Below, piece by piece: positions 27,306 to 41,300 of a stretch of 64,000 nt of DNA. The notes beneath the pieces are model-generated. The model was not told the origin of the DNA, made no database searches, and saw nothing but the letters and a program-made list of their open reading frames with translations. Within the stretch, counting starts at the first letter, position 1, and each line of letters starts with the position of its first letter. The stretch is from positions 56,331,647 to 56,395,646 of the forward strand of contig JAMPIT010000894.1 in assembly GCA_026261815.1 (NCBI GenBank). The letters are read 5' to 3'. The position numbers were made by a program, and so were the translations under genes. This DNA comes from Monarcha castaneiventris obscurior (taxonomy: Eukaryota > Chordata > Aves > Passeriformes > Monarchidae).

Positions 27306-30091
27306 TGGATGTAAAAATACCAGGAGAGCACCACTGGGGGTCCTTGTGCATGGGCAGCATGTGATGATTCTTCACAGGGCCAGCAGTTGCTGCCTGTGCT
27401 TTTGGCATCCGTTTTACTGCAGATACAACCAACCTGGCTCTATGCTGTTTTTCCAATGTCCCTCTATCCCCAGTGCCCTCTTCTTTCACAGAGTACATTG
27501 CTCCTGTACTTTGCTTTTCTGTAACAGATGATGCCTGGTTTTGGTCTTGTTCTGGCTTTTCCTTTGTGTTTAAGTGCCAAAATGTATTTTTTCTTCCTTT
27601 AAGAGGCTTTCAGCTAAATCTGTAAACTGAGCTTTGCAGCAAAATTATTAGTATGCTTTAGGACAATTTTTGATGGGCTGAAAAGAATCATGGGAGAATA
27701 GTCAGATGTACATGCTGGATCAGCAGCTTCAGCTGTTGTAGATGGAAGAAAGTAGTTAAAGGCAGAACATGCAGTTAATGGTGCAAGTCTGAGATTACAG
27801 CTTGGTTGTTGAAAGTGGACATGAAGGATTGTATTTCAGTACATAATAGTACTTTATTTTAAAACTATCACAGTATCATAAATAGTTTGCTAACATACAC
27901 AAACATCTTAGTGGTTAGCTTTCAGTGGCTAACCATTTGTCAACAAAAGCTCTTGAAATAAGTTTAACAAATAGCCTTGTGCTGAGAAAATGAATCTTCA
28001 CAATTGTTTGGAAACAGTGTTTTGGAGACTTGAGGACATTCTTTTTCAAAAACTAATGTTTCGAAGATGAAACATTTGAATAACTTCAATGTGTCTAATC
28101 AGATGGAGTTTGAAGAAGGTCAGGCCAAAGCTGAATTGATGTATCAACACACTGTGGAAAGTGCACAAAATAAGATTTCTGCAGCACGTGTTTCTGTTGA
28201 GCACTGTTGGACAGTAGACATCCACTACAGATCCTGGGTGCAGCACCTTGGTGCAGGCTGTGGATGCTGCCAGCCTGTGGTATCCTGCATGAGCAGGAAT
28301 GAGTAAGTAGATCAGATAGGCAGTAATAACATGAGTCTTGGTTAGGCTTGTTATTAATCACTGACTGTGTTGTTTGTTGTTGTAATTGTGATTCTGACCA
28401 AAGCAGAAATTTGCAGTTGCTTTAACAGATTAGATTTTGCATTTAATTTGGCACATGGCCTCTTTAAACATAAAGCTGTGCATTAAGATATGTGGGAAGA
28501 GAGTGCTGCCTTTCAAAGAACACACACAATCTTGGAACCTCACAGCAAATACTCTCCTTCTTTGCATTTCTTCACTTACATTACTCTGCATTTATTTGAC
28601 AACTTGAGTATATGTACAAATTAATGAGGTAAAATCTTCAGAATTCATTCTATTGAGCTAAAACTGATCTATGAAAGCTTGACTTCCAACACAACGAGAC
28701 AATCGAGCTGGTAGAAAGCTCACTGCAGCAATGAGTTGAAAGGTCTTGTTGACTTCATGTTCCCAATCCTCCTTCTGGTCATGTGGTACCACTCCTTCCA
28801 GGGTGCCACCACTGGCACTTGTATTGCCTCAACTCACCCACTCTTGAGAAAGCTGTCTATGTTTTCACTGGATGATTTATGAAGGGATCTAATAAGGACC
28901 AGAACTGGTATAAGGCAAGTGGGAGAAATGTGCAATGACAAAAAACTTATATAAAACCTTTGATCTTGAACAAACTTGTATTTTTAATAGGGAGTATTTT
29001 ATTTTAACTCTTACTAGAAGATATTTTGCTTTGTATGGTATCAGTGCTGGGTGTGTAACATGAAATATTGGATATTTATGTATTCAGTACTTGCTGATCT
29101 TTAGAAAAATTAAATTGAAGCTTGAGCTACTGAGCAATCAGAGGTGTTTCTTGTTTCTTAAATGAAGGAGGCACTGCATCAGAAATTAAAACGAGGCCGT
29201 TTCAAAATTTATGTTTAACTGCACCAGTTTCTAGACTGAAATATTTTTCCAGATGCTTTGAAGTCTATCTGCTCCCTTCAAAGTGTGAGCTCCTGGAGGC
29301 TCCCAGAATGTAGGCAGCAAGATGCCTGCATCTGATGGCCCCTACTGCTTCAGTGTTTCAGTAGTCTAGGTGCTATGGAAAAAAGCAGGAGTGAAAGAAG
29401 GAATTGTTATCCCAAGATGCTTAATGAGAATGAAGCATCTGTCCCATCAGCTGTATTTCAAGTATCAGTTCAGTTGACTGATTAAAAAGCTTCACTGGAT
29501 GTTCAAATATAGGAGGAGATTCTGGTAGTCTGTGGGGAGTTCAGCTCCTTTTGTGTGGTTGGAAGAAAAAATACAGCTCTATTTTTTTCCAGAGGGCAAA
29601 TCAAGAGTATCTTAATTTAGTGAAATTCACTGTGCTCAGTATTTGCTCTGTCTAGCTGTCCTCCTGCCTCTCTGTGGAGCTTCATTCACATTGTAACATG
29701 AGTGCCTCCAGATTTAAAACAACATTACCAAGTGAGGAACTCCTTCTTCCTGCCTTGCTTTTGCACGCCTGTTCTGGTCCTCACTGGAAGGATCTTGCTT
29801 ACTTCACCAACCCTAGGAAAGTGGTAGTTTTTAGCTGTGCTATTGTGCTAAACCTTCTCACCAAAGGCCTGACAAAAGTCAAGGAAGATGGAAGGGTTAA
29901 CACCTGATTAACTTGGCTTTTGTCTTGAAGTATTCATCTTCAGTGACTGCAGTTCATGGTTCAGAACCTCAGATGCTCCGGGAAACTGGGGCGGTGGAGC
30001 AGGAAAATTTTGTCCAGAGTAAAAATTGCCAAGGTTAAAGAAAACAAACAGTGGCCCTTTTTCTCTACCAATAAGTGCTATATGGCTTGAA

Positions 30092-30420
30092 GAATCATAG
30101 AATAGTCGAATGGCTTGGGTTGGAAGGAAACTTTAAAGGTCATCTAATTCCAACCCCCTTCCATGGGCAGGAACACCTTCATGGATGGGGCCCCATCCAA
30201 CCAGGCCTTGAATGTTTCCAGGGATGGATCCTAAACTTCCCTGGGCAACCTGTGCCAGTGTTTCACCACCCTCATGGTAAAAAAATATTGTCCTTATATC
30301 TAGTCTAAATCTACTATCTTTTAGTTTAAAACCATTACCACCTGTCATGTCACAACAGGCCCTGCTAATAAGTTTGTGCCCATCTTTCCTGTAAGCCCCC
30401 TTTAAGTGCTTTCAGAAGAG
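30092..30420 (-). mobile_element. CR1 LINE 3'-end fragment
   Basis: Antisense CR1 tail beginning gaatcatagaatagtcgaat and running through ggtcatctaattccaacccc and gggcaacctgtgccagtgtt to the ctgtaagccccctttaagtg stretch. It is internally shortened relative to the 26.4-kb copy. Confidence 0.92.
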
Positions 30421-31982
30421 GGCATGTTGTTACCAACTCCATTTAAAAGAAATCAATAGGGTTGTCAGAGGTTTTTTTCATTTTTTAATCATAGGCTAAA
30501 TTAGCATTTTCTCTTTCACTGTGATTAATTTATAGAAATGTTTATTTGGAAATTGTTTTACAAAGTAATATAGAGACTAGCAGAGCTTAAAATATTGCTA
30601 CCCGTCACCCAAAAAATGACAATGCTTAACATCAAAGTTAGAATTAAATACAGCCTGTGAGAAGTGCATTCAAAATGTTCTGACAGATGAGTAGAAGGAA
30701 ATATGTTCATAAGATTAAGTAACAGTTTATACAGTTCAGAAATGACAGGGAATAGTCAAAAATAGCTAAATAAAGAGCAGGTTATTTGAGAAGATCTGCT
30801 AAAGATTTTTGAGAGGAAAATACATGCAAGTTCTTGATTCTGGAAATGATAGTGATAAATTTGTAGTGACAGGAATTAATTGAAAGATGTTTACAGTACA
30901 GAAAGACCATGCTTGAAGTGTTTGAAAATGGCTTTTAAACCTGGAATTTCCTTCCTGTTCTCTATACCACATGGAACAAGTGAGGATAGAAGCAGTAGAA
31001 CTTCTGTTGGCAGGAGAGACTGGATAGAAAAGTTTGCTTTGCTGCTGGTTTTTGTGTTTTTTTATTACTTTGACGGTTCATTTAAAGCTATAAACAGTGC
31101 TGCTAATAAGCTGCAGGTAATAAATTCATCTTATTCAGATCTCAGGAATGATAAGGAATTTTGCTATGCTTTTCAAATTTCAAATATAACTTCTAAGAGC
31201 AGATCAGACTCAAACATTCTAGTTAATATGGGCATCATTATAACAATAGAATACTCTAAACTGGGTTTGGCAATAGCATTGTGGTAAATAATTTGGCAGA
31301 GCACTGTACTTTTTATTACCTGAAGTGATCAGTTATCTTATTTTTTTGCTCCAATCCCAGTTCAGCTGAAGCAAATAAAAACCTTGCCATAGACTTTCAC
31401 AGGATCAGAATCAAGTGCTTCACAACTCACATTTTCATGAGCTGTGGTGAGGAAGTGCACTTCCATGCAGTACTTTGGTTTTACTGTTCTAATGAATTCA
31501 CAAAAACCCCAACAACGCCCCCAGCCTATAAATGCATAATTGATAGATCACATAGCAGGCTTTCTTATCGCAGTGGGGAGCAGGTTCAGTGATTTATTTT
31601 TCAGCTGACAGAGCCAGAGATCACTTTTCTGACCCTTATTATTTGCCCTAGTTTATAAACTGTCTTGTTTTATAAAAAGTTGCATGCTGTAATCTTCTAT
31701 GATGCTAAAAAGGCTGTTCTGGAAAACTGTTCAAGGCAATGGCTAACAGCATTTAGTGTGACATGTTTAAAACAGAATATGTGTGTTTGCCAGTGTTCTG
31801 TTTAGACATTTCTGTTTTCAGCTGTCACAGTAGATCTCTGTTAAATCAATTAAAATCCACTGTCTTTCCTAATGGTCCTTGAAAGAAACGCCAAAATCAA
31901 AACACTGATAATTTACATCTCTATGCAAGTTAACTTGCTGCTGCTTTGCTCTTCAAAATCTTCCTCCTCCTCTTCCTACCTA

Positions 31983-32262
31983 ATCACAGAATGCTTTGGG
32001 TTGGAAGAGACCTTAAAGGTCATCCAGTTCCAGACCCCTGCCATGAGCAGGGACACCTTTCAAACAACCAGGCTGCTCAGAGCCCTATCCAGCCTGGCCT
32101 TGAATATTTCCAGGGATGAGGCAGTCACAGCTTCTCTGGGCAGCCTGTGCCAGGGCCTCACCACCCTCACAGTAAGAATTTCTTCCTAATACCTGATCTA
32201 ACCCTGGTGTGTGTCAGTTTAAAACATTCCCACTGGTCCTACTACGTGGCCTTGTAAAGGCC
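31983..32262 (-). mobile_element. CR1 LINE 3'-end fragment
   Basis: Antisense CR1 tail: atcacagaatgctttgggtt, aggtcatccagttccagacc, tccagggatgaggcagtcac, gggcagcctgtgccagggcc. Truncated to about 280 bp. Confidence 0.92.
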
Positions 32263-34946
32263 TCTGAAGTACAGTTGGTGGCTGCTTTGTGTATTGTAAT
32301 AGCAACTCCATTTTCAAAAGAAGCTGCATGTAAAATTTGAAAGTGTGGCAGCACTTCTAAATTCATAAGTCCTCATAGTCTGTCTCTTGTTGATCTTCTC
32401 TCTGTTAACCCCACTGAATCATGAGTTCTCAAAAGAGACAAGATAAAAGGTAAGAGTGTCTCAGGCCAGGAGTCAGTGTTTGAAAGAGGGAAAACAAACT
32501 TAACCCAAACAACTGCCATTAAAAGGAATTTTCTCCCTCTAAAAGGAGAGGTAAGTTTACACTGTATTCAACTAAATTTTAAACTTTGCTCCTTCTTTGT
32601 AATAAGCAGGATGTGTCTTGCAAATTGTCATGTTATGTGCAACCAGTGTTTGAATGTCAGTCCCTGCATATTTTCAGGATCTAAGGTGCGGACTCCTTGA
32701 GTAAAATTTGAGTGTTTTACTCTACTGAAAGGGCACTTCACTGCCCAAAGGACTACACCATTGATGTTTAACAGTTACACCCTCTTAAGTTTTTTGATTA
32801 ATTATGAAGGACAAGATTTTTGCTAGTATTGCATGGAATCAGCTGCAAATGATTTGTAGGAATAGTAGAAAAATCAAATTGCCAATGATTGAATGGGATG
32901 CTGTACAATTTCTGTAGTATATTTAAAATGTGACTTTGCCAGACATCTGTAGTAACATTAGATTAGTAGTAGTAATCATTTGTAAAGAATCTCTGAATGC
33001 TCACAAGCCCTGTGAAATCCCTTTCCTTGAAAGTGTTCCTATCAGTTCCATTAGTTAATAATTTTTGTGTCCCAGGAAAAATCTAGGTAAAAGTGTGCTC
33101 TAGAGCTCAAAATGCACATTAAAAAAATTTAAAAATTGTTAGCTAAATGAAAGGGAAATATGGGAGAATGTTTTTGCAAGCTTATAATTGCATAGCTTCT
33201 CGTAAGCTTTTATTTTGATTGTCAACAATGACCTCCCAGAATTCACTTATTTCAGTCTTACAGAACTTCGAGGACTTCAAGATGGTTTCACAAGTAGGGC
33301 AAAAGTGAATTGAAACATCCCAACATGGGGATTCCCCCATCTTTCAACAAGAAAGAAGCTGTAGAGAGATTTGTGACTCTCCAAAAGCCAAATTCCATGG
33401 TGAAGTTTTCGGAACAGGAGCACCAATGGCAATGCTATCAAATGCATTGCATGTATTTTTCAAACGGCAAGACTTCATTGTGTTCACCCACTTTATATTC
33501 CAAGATTTGGAGTGTTCTTATTATTACAAATGCATTCACAGATGGAAAATCTCAGACCAGTTTTCTGCATCTCACTCAACAGCAGTGTAGCTTCTAGTAT
33601 GTTAAAACAGTAAGATTCAGTGAGATGTTATATATTCATTTCAACCTTTAATCCTTTAACTTATAAAGTGGATTGTAGGCACCAAACTGAAATATAATTT
33701 GTTGTTGTCAGCATTGATTCAATGAGGGAAAAAACGGGGGGTTGTTTCTTCTTAAAAAACTGAATTGTGTGTGTGTGTTAACTGCACAGCCACTGTCAAA
33801 CAAGAAAACACCAGGCCGACATGTTTCCTGTGAGACCTTCTGCTATGGCTCCCTGTGGTGAGGAGGTGAAGGGACACAAGTGCTGGGCAGCAATTTGCTC
33901 AGCAAGATCTGTAGGCTACATAACACTGGGGGTTGATCTTTTAATAAAATTAATGGTGGCTACAAATGTAGATACAGAAACTGTCTTGATATAGTGAACC
34001 AATAACTCCCCGAAGTTCTTGACTCTTGGTTATTGATCGAATATGATAGTTCATTCTACTTAAAGGTGTCGTTTTGTCATCCCTGTAGTGCAAGACACAC
34101 ACATATCAAAGTGCTTCTGTGGGGTAGTTTGGCCTTTGATTTGAAAGTTAAATGTCTCTCTCAACATTTCCATTTTTAAACTGTGGAAGAAACAATAGCT
34201 GTGGAACCTGGGTAGTTTTTTAACAAGGGACAAATCTCTAGATCTTTGCTTACCATCCCCTGACCCACAATACTGTACTTACTCTCTTTGACCTGGTATT
34301 TACTGTTGAACATCAAAACAATTTGATACAAGTATACTTTGTCTGAACTGTGTGCCATGTAATGAATGTTTCCTTTTGATTCAAAATTATAATAATAAAA
34401 ATACAACAAATTAAGTCATGTGACCAGCAATGTCTAAAACAAACTAGTGTAGTCCAGTAGCAGTACTGTATATATATATATATATTTTAAAGATCAAATC
34501 ATGAAATAGTTTTCACACTCGAATCTATACAAGATGAATAAAAAATTCACACAGCAAAGAAGTGAATATATCAAACAACAAAGCAGATTTCTGATGGTGG
34601 TTTAAAGTACTAAATCACAAAAATGGTTAGTGTCAATATGAGCAATCAAAATACTGTTCTTCCTGAAGAAAAATAAGATGAAACTATTAATGAAACATCA
34701 ATAGTATGATGGGATGGCTCAAAGTGCATATGGAAGAGGGCAGCAGTACAAGACTTGCTCTTTATGCATTCCCTCCTCTTAGCACAGTGACTTTGTGCAA
34801 AGAATGGTCCTGCAGCCCTTGCAACGGGTGACCTCTTTTCCCAAATGGGAACTTCACTTGTTCCTAGTTGTCCAAAAGATCTTTCACATTTTCATAAATC
34901 ATCTTGCAATATGCAAGGTAGCATACACTTTTTCAAAAGTATCTTA

Positions 34947-35045
34947 TCACAGAATCACCAGGTTGGAAGAGACCTCTAAGATCATCAAGTCCAACCCATG
35001 CCCTAACACCTCAACTAAACCATGGCACCAAGTGCCACAATGTCC
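34947..35045 (-). mobile_element. Short CR1 fragment within presumed PRRG4 3' UTR
   Basis: tcacagaatcaccaggttgg, aagatcatcaagtccaaccc and ccatggcaccaagtgcc match the tail of a CR1 subfamily distinct from the other copies here. It lies about 35 bp downstream of the PRRG4 stop codon in the same orientation as the gene, so it is probably transcribed in the mRNA. Confidence 0.88.
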
Positions 35046-35081
35046 CAGTAATCCCCCCTCAGCCCAGAAGGAGATTTGTGA

Positions 35082-35310
35082 CTAGGGGCCAGGAAGAGAC
35101 ATGGACTTTTGAAACACCCGTGCATCTCTCGGGGGCCCTGGATAAGGGGGTGGGGGCACGTTGTGTTGTCCATCTGAAGTAACTGCTTGCTCGTAAGTGG
35201 GTAGTCCTGAATCGTCAGTTCTGGGAGGAAGGGGGTTTAAAGAAAACTCTTCATGCCTTCTGAAGATGTTGGCTGAATTACGTCTTCTGCTTCTTACGTA
35301 ATCCAAGTAC
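35082..35310 (-). CDS. PRRG4: PRRG4 coding exon 5 (cytoplasmic tail and stop)
   Basis: Acceptor TTTGTTTAG before 35310; TAG at 35084-35082. Encodes residues 152 (split Gly codon) to 227. Contains a basic RSRRR stretch just after the membrane, IFRRHEEFSLNPLPPR, the LPTYEQAV motif, the PPPPYPGPP proline run and a conserved FQKSMSLP C-terminus typical of PRRG4. Confidence 0.96.
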
Positions 35311-38300
35311 CTAAACAAAGGTAACAGCAAGTAAGCGGAAACTTCTGCTTTATAGGGAAGCAAGAATAAAAAGTCTTAATTATAAAATAAACAAAACCCA
35401 AAACAACCCAAAAAACCCCACAAGAGAAAAAACCATGCCTTCAGTGATCACAAAGACCAGAAGCCAAATACTCTCTCCAAACCACAGGGAAAGAATAGCT
35501 CAGTGATGTGAAATTTATAGGCAGGAGGAAGCACAGAATCTTCTTATATTTTTCTCAAGTTTAGGACAAAGGAACAAGCAGGAGTAGAGAATTGGTAAAA
35601 AAACATTTCCTCCAAACTACTTCATCATTTACTACTACAACTACTTCACATCTGAGGTAAAGCACATGCCATGAAGAGCATACGGCCTACTTGAAAGCAC
35701 CAACAGAACATGTTAGACTTCCCATTGCAGGCCCCAACCTACTAAAATTATTCCATCATCTTAGTAAGAATATTTTGGAACCAAAACCACACAAATACAC
35801 ACACTAAAAAAAACCAAACCCAAAGGATTGGGTGGGCAGTATTGTTTTATGTTTTTGTCTTATTAACTGCAGCATAACTACTGCTGGTGCTTGCTCACTT
35901 AACTTTGCTTCTAGGCACTTTGCTTCCAGAACTTCCATTGGATTCTCTGAGAATACAGTTAGACACAGTGACTTTTAAATGCCACTCTTAAGCAAGAGTT
36001 TGTTTTGGTGTGTGTTTGGGTTTTTTAAGCAGTGAAATTCCTTACCCTGGTGGTTGCCTTGATTTGCATCTGCTCTTGCAGCAGTAGAAGATAATCAGTG
36101 CAATTATAACCAACAGTACCCCAGCAGCAACCAGGCTGATGAGCAGACCTGTGACGTTAACCTTTTGTAGTGCCTCATCACCTGGAGAGAAAACATTGGT
36201 GATTTTCATTATGTGTTCTTTCCATCTACCCAGTCTGCAGTTTACACTGTAAAATACTACTTTTGCTGTACTGTAAGGCTGGTCCTTCCCCAAATGTCTA
36301 ACTTGCTGTGAGAAGCTGTAAGTCTGTGCAACACAACCCAAGAGTATCATTCACAGTCAGCTTAAAGCAAAAGGGAGTAGATATCCCCTTTTCTCTACAT
36401 AAAACTGTTGAGGTGCCTTCCAAATATTCTTTCATGTACTTGTGACCTTGATCAGGCTACTTCCTCAAGTCCAACTGACCATTTTTTATTAAACATCTGG
36501 CATCAGACTACTCTGAGCCTAAATCAGGCTGTTATATTACTGTTAAAGAAATGGGGAGAAAAAACCAAAGCAAAACCACAGAGAGCAGCCACAAAGTACT
36601 GCAAAGTTTACCAATTATGTAATAAAGAAATGGTCAAGGAAATGATAGGTTTTACTTACAGACCTATAATGGATCCCACTTTAAGATGCTTCAGTTTTAT
36701 AATATAATTAATGCCTTATATAATTAAGTATACCTGTACAGTTCACAATGGTCTTCAGTAAAAAGATAATTTCTGATTTCCTTAACTGAATGCATGATCT
36801 ATTAAGAACGTACTATTACAACAACCAGAAAATATTGCAATATAAGAAAAAAGTAAAAATATAACTTACCTATTTTTATTTTAGGGCCTTTAGTTGAATA
36901 GTCTTTCCAAAAATCCATCTACAAAACCCAAAAAGAATCAGATCTATGTGAGATACATAAGTGACAGGCCTATTGGCTTATTTTTAATACGGTACCTTGG
37001 GCAAAATTTAACAATGGCATAAACAGAAATAACTCCTGCTGAATGATTTGTATTTGCTCATCCCATGATATTTTTCTTATAAAACTTTGCATTAAAATTT
37101 CTCAGATGCCAGTTGGTAAAATTTAACCACCCAGTGCTCCCTCATATTTCTGTCTGATTACAGCAGAAGTTAGGATATATTCTGACACCAAAAAATGCTT
37201 ACAATTATTTTTTGTAAATCCCTACAAAAGAGTATTTGAGGAAAAGTTAAGTTCTTAAGAATATGACATCTGCATGAGCAGTATTTGAGTTCATATCATC
37301 TAGGAAAAATAATGGGATTCATTTAAGAGAAAAACTTTTATGTTGTATGATCATTAAATGTGTTTAGCTATAATTTTCACTTCTGCTACCTAGCAAAAGA
37401 CTCCAGAAAGATTTCAATTTAACAATTAACCTTTATCTTAGGAAAGTGTTAGCAATGGCAAATTAACCCTTCCACCTTCACAACAGGAGTGTATGCCTTG
37501 CTCTTTCTGCAGCTTAGTGCAGAGCACACCTAGAGTCACAAAGAGATTCTTGCTGCATGTACAACTACCAGTCTTCAGACCACCCTCACATCCCTTTATT
37601 GGGCTGAAAGGTTTCTTATTGTTTCTTTTTTTAAAATATATACCAGGTTTCTTCTCAGCTACGTCTAGGTAGAGAGTTAGAATATGGTGTGATAGGACTA
37701 TTCAGCAACAGCTAAACTGCAGACTTGCTCCATACTGGCCTCTTACAAAACACTGCTTTGGCATGACACAAGGATGCAATCAGCCAATTAATACAGAGAG
37801 CATGTGCAACACATTTAAATTGGATGCTGAGAAGTTGCTAAAAAATCCAGAAGTCTGAAAATATAGGAATACCCACAGGTGGGACTTCTGAAGCTTCATT
37901 TCTATTTGTTTGCAGAATTCAAGTCCACATCTAAAGTCTTCAAGACAATAATACATATTCAAGTGCATTCACTGCCTATCTAAAGCAAGAACTCCATGTA
38001 ATTGGGATATCTACTTTTGGAGTAAAATAAGTAGTCATCTTTAAGTGCTGTGTTTAGAGGAGTTAGAGTATTTGTGTACAGTAATTTATGTTGCAATACT
38101 TTGTGTACAAAAATAAGGTTATTTAGCCAATAACCTCCCTCTCTGTATTAAACTCAATTTGAACTGCTACCGTTTTATCAGGGTCTTCAAAAATTTCTCT
38201 TGCTTCTTCATAATTGCACAGTTCTTCATAGCATTCCCTTTCCAGGTTATCAGCTGTGAATGCTTCAAAATCAAATCTGTTGTTCAGAAGATGCCGTCCA

Positions 38301-41300
38301 ATGAATAAATTGGCCTCCCTTGCAGACGTGAACACTAAAAAAAAAAATCAAGTTGATTTAAAACGAGTTAGGAAGGCTAAATTTGGTATTTTTAAAGAAT
38401 GGTAAAGATCTTAAAGGAGCACATTGGGATAATTTCTTTCCCTAACATCTCTCAGCTACATACAAGAAAAAGAAATATCAAGGTCTCCTCCTAAAATGTC
38501 TTCTTCGCTACTATCTTTTCTGACTATGTAACATAAAATAAATATATTTTCCTTTCTCATAAGGCATCTCAGCTATTCCTTATCCTGGCCAAGGGAATTT
38601 GATTGTCATGAGAGCTGCTGGTCAAGTTTTGGTGTGACCCTTTCTGCGATGTGAGCATCAGTTTTACTGAAGCTCTTAAGAACAAAGTAATAGTCACATA
38701 AAGCAGAATTCAGTCAGATCCAAAGTAAGCAACTCCCTGCCCTAGTAGGGGAAGGAGGCAAGGGAGGAGGCCAGGGTGGGGGAAGGGAAAAACCAAATAT
38801 ACATTTATCAGTATTCTGGTATCTGTGAGTACCCAATTTTATCTACAGATTTTGGGTTTTAAATCACATCAGCAGACTCCTATTCATTCTACAATTGTTC
38901 TCTTTTCACATTAGTGCCATCGAGCTTTATGTAAAGGTGCCATATAACCAAGTAAATTTGTCCATGATACGAATTTTACTGACAACAGGCATTTCTGAAG
39001 ACATTTAATTATTCTCTTCTTTTGTGCTCCATGAGGCCTCATGGAGTAAGTTGTGAGGTGAGATTCCAGAACAGTGAGTGAAATTATAGAAGGCTTTGGA
39101 ATACAGGAATGTATTTCCTCACTAGGCATTTTCCATAGTCAAGTTTTAGCCTGCTCTTGCTACAGTTTCTTATTTGGGGGAAAAAAAAAATCATTTTAGG
39201 ACAAAACTAGGTTTCTGGCTTGATTTTCAGTGAAAGCTTAATCTGTGTCCAAGAAATTCAAGCTATTTGGTTGAGCAAAATGGCTAGAGGATTATTTTTG
39301 CCAAGTGCAATGCAGAAACAGCATTGTTACATACCAAGCCGGATGGCTAAAAAAGGAGATGAGATTCAGGATAAAGTTATTCAGCTACAAATTGGCTTTG
39401 TGTTCTTGTTAGCCTGTTTGGCAAGATTATCACATCGCTCAGGAATTTCCACCCTAATAGTTACTGTTAGATCTTGCAGTGGTATCTCATCACTTGCTCT
39501 CTGAAAACTGCAGCGTAACTTACATATTATATATATATTATATATATATTATTATATAATATATATAATAGTATATACTATAATATTATAGTATATTTAA
39601 AGAATATTACAGCAAGTATTTATATAATTTACATACTCTTACAGTGTATACTGAAGCAGCTACACGTGCACATTCATTTGCTTTGTTATTCTAAAGCAAT
39701 TGCAAGAAAATCTAAGCTTAAAATATTTATACTATACTTACAAGGAACCAGAGAAAAAAACTTAACAAAAAAATGCCAAAAAACCAAACCCCCAAACCAA
39801 AATCAAAACTCCCTCAAACCCACAAGTGGAAAGGGAAAAGAATTACATGGGGGAAAAAATATTATCAATATTCTTGGTTCAGTGCAAATTACAAAAGTAA
39901 TTTTGTCCTTCTGAAGCAGAGATCTTCAGTTTCGCTCAGTAGTGTTTCACTCTTTACCATGCAAGCAATATTAGCTGTCCTTCTGAATTAACTTAGAGAA
40001 CTGATGCATTTTATTTCAATTTGAATGTATAGGTAAGTCGCCTGGAACCCTAGAACCCTCAATTCCCAGGGATACATGGACCCTTTTTTCTTTTCAACGT
40101 TTTTTTTATCCGTTTATCTGCACTTTTTTCACTTTGTTGCATATCTCCATATCTCCATCTCCGACTTATTTGCAACCCAGTCATTAAGACAGTATTTGAA
40201 GAATGAAACAGATGGATTTGAATTGTCTTCTAAATGTGAGGGACCTGGATGCAGTTCTGCAGTGCTTGGTTTGATGAAATGATCCATGCAGTTTTAGGAT
40301 GCCCAGCATTTAATTAAAAATACAACCCCACAATATGCTCCATAAAGTAGCTCTGCTACTGAAAAAGATGTTCAGAAAATGCTGAAGGGGGACCTCTCAA
40401 GGCAGGTACCTCATACCTTTGGCAAGTGTTCTACTTGCTCAATTATTGCATAAAGGGTTTGGCCCTTCTCTTTCCAGCTCTGTCTTTAAAGGAGGAGTGG
40501 TCTGGGCCTATTGTCAGGAGAGAGTTCTCACAGGAACTCACAGGAAAGAGGCAGCCTGATGCTTTATGCCCAGGGCAATATGGATTTTAACAAATCATCT
40601 GTCTCAAGCATTTTTCTGCTAGCCATGGTTTCTGCTCCACATACTGTCCTTAAGGAGCCTCCTGCTCAATGTGATGACCTTTTAAAGTCTGTCTTAAGAT
40701 TTCAGCACTCTTTGTCCATTGAGAAGACTGGACAACTAAGTTAGAAATTCCTTTTTGAAGCCTTGATGCTTAAAATGTTAAGCATCACATGGCTTTGCTT
40801 TGTAATGCTTGACTCCTGGGGAAGTTACTTGTTTTCACATGAGTTCCTCTCCACTTCTCTCCCTCCAAAGTGAAGAACTGCAAAAGCAGCACTATGCTTA
40901 TCTTTCCAGGTGTTGTAAGGGGGTCTGCTACTAAGAGAAAACACCAATTTAAAAAAACAACAAAATAAACCCTTTCAAATACAAAGCAATTTCAGATATA
41001 CAAATAAAACTGTGATGTGCTCAAGTAGTACCAAAACAATACTGTCTTAACACAGATTTCAAACTTTTTGAATTTTGATGTTACTTAAAGGATTCTGGTT
41101 GTATCAACCACAGTAATCCCAGAGGCCTGGAAAAAGTTCAGTTGTTCCAATCTGCATTTACTACTAGATCTGATAAATACTTGATTATTACCACCTAAGT
41201 CAATTATCAATCATTTCAGCAAAAGATAATAAAAACAATCTGAAATAAGCATGAAACAACTTATTTTTTAAATAAAGTAAAAAAACCAAAAAACCAAAAA

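Larger units (their letters stand above)
22571..34946. other. Spacer between PRRG4 3' end and QSER1 promoter
   Basis: About 12.4 kb of AT-rich DNA with four CR1 fragments (listed separately) and no recognised gene. A duplicated stretch of about 25 bp (ttatttttatttaRagcagtctaa) occurs at 23022-23046 and 23114-23138. The PRRG4 3' UTR should extend leftwards from 35081 into this region. Candidate minus-strand poly(A) hexamers are CATAAA at 34766-34761 and ATTAAA at 33945-33940, neither decisive. A short TA run lies at about 34470-34487. The 135-codon ORF at 30880-31287 has no recognised relatives. Confidence 0.7.

Noticed and set aside
26835..27364. 119- to 138-codon plus-strand ORFs
   Set aside because: They are antisense readings of a CR1 retroposon.
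30880..31287. 135-codon plus-strand ORF in the PRRG4-QSER1 spacer
   Set aside because: No recognised domain or splice context; one hydrophobic patch alone is not evidence of a gene.
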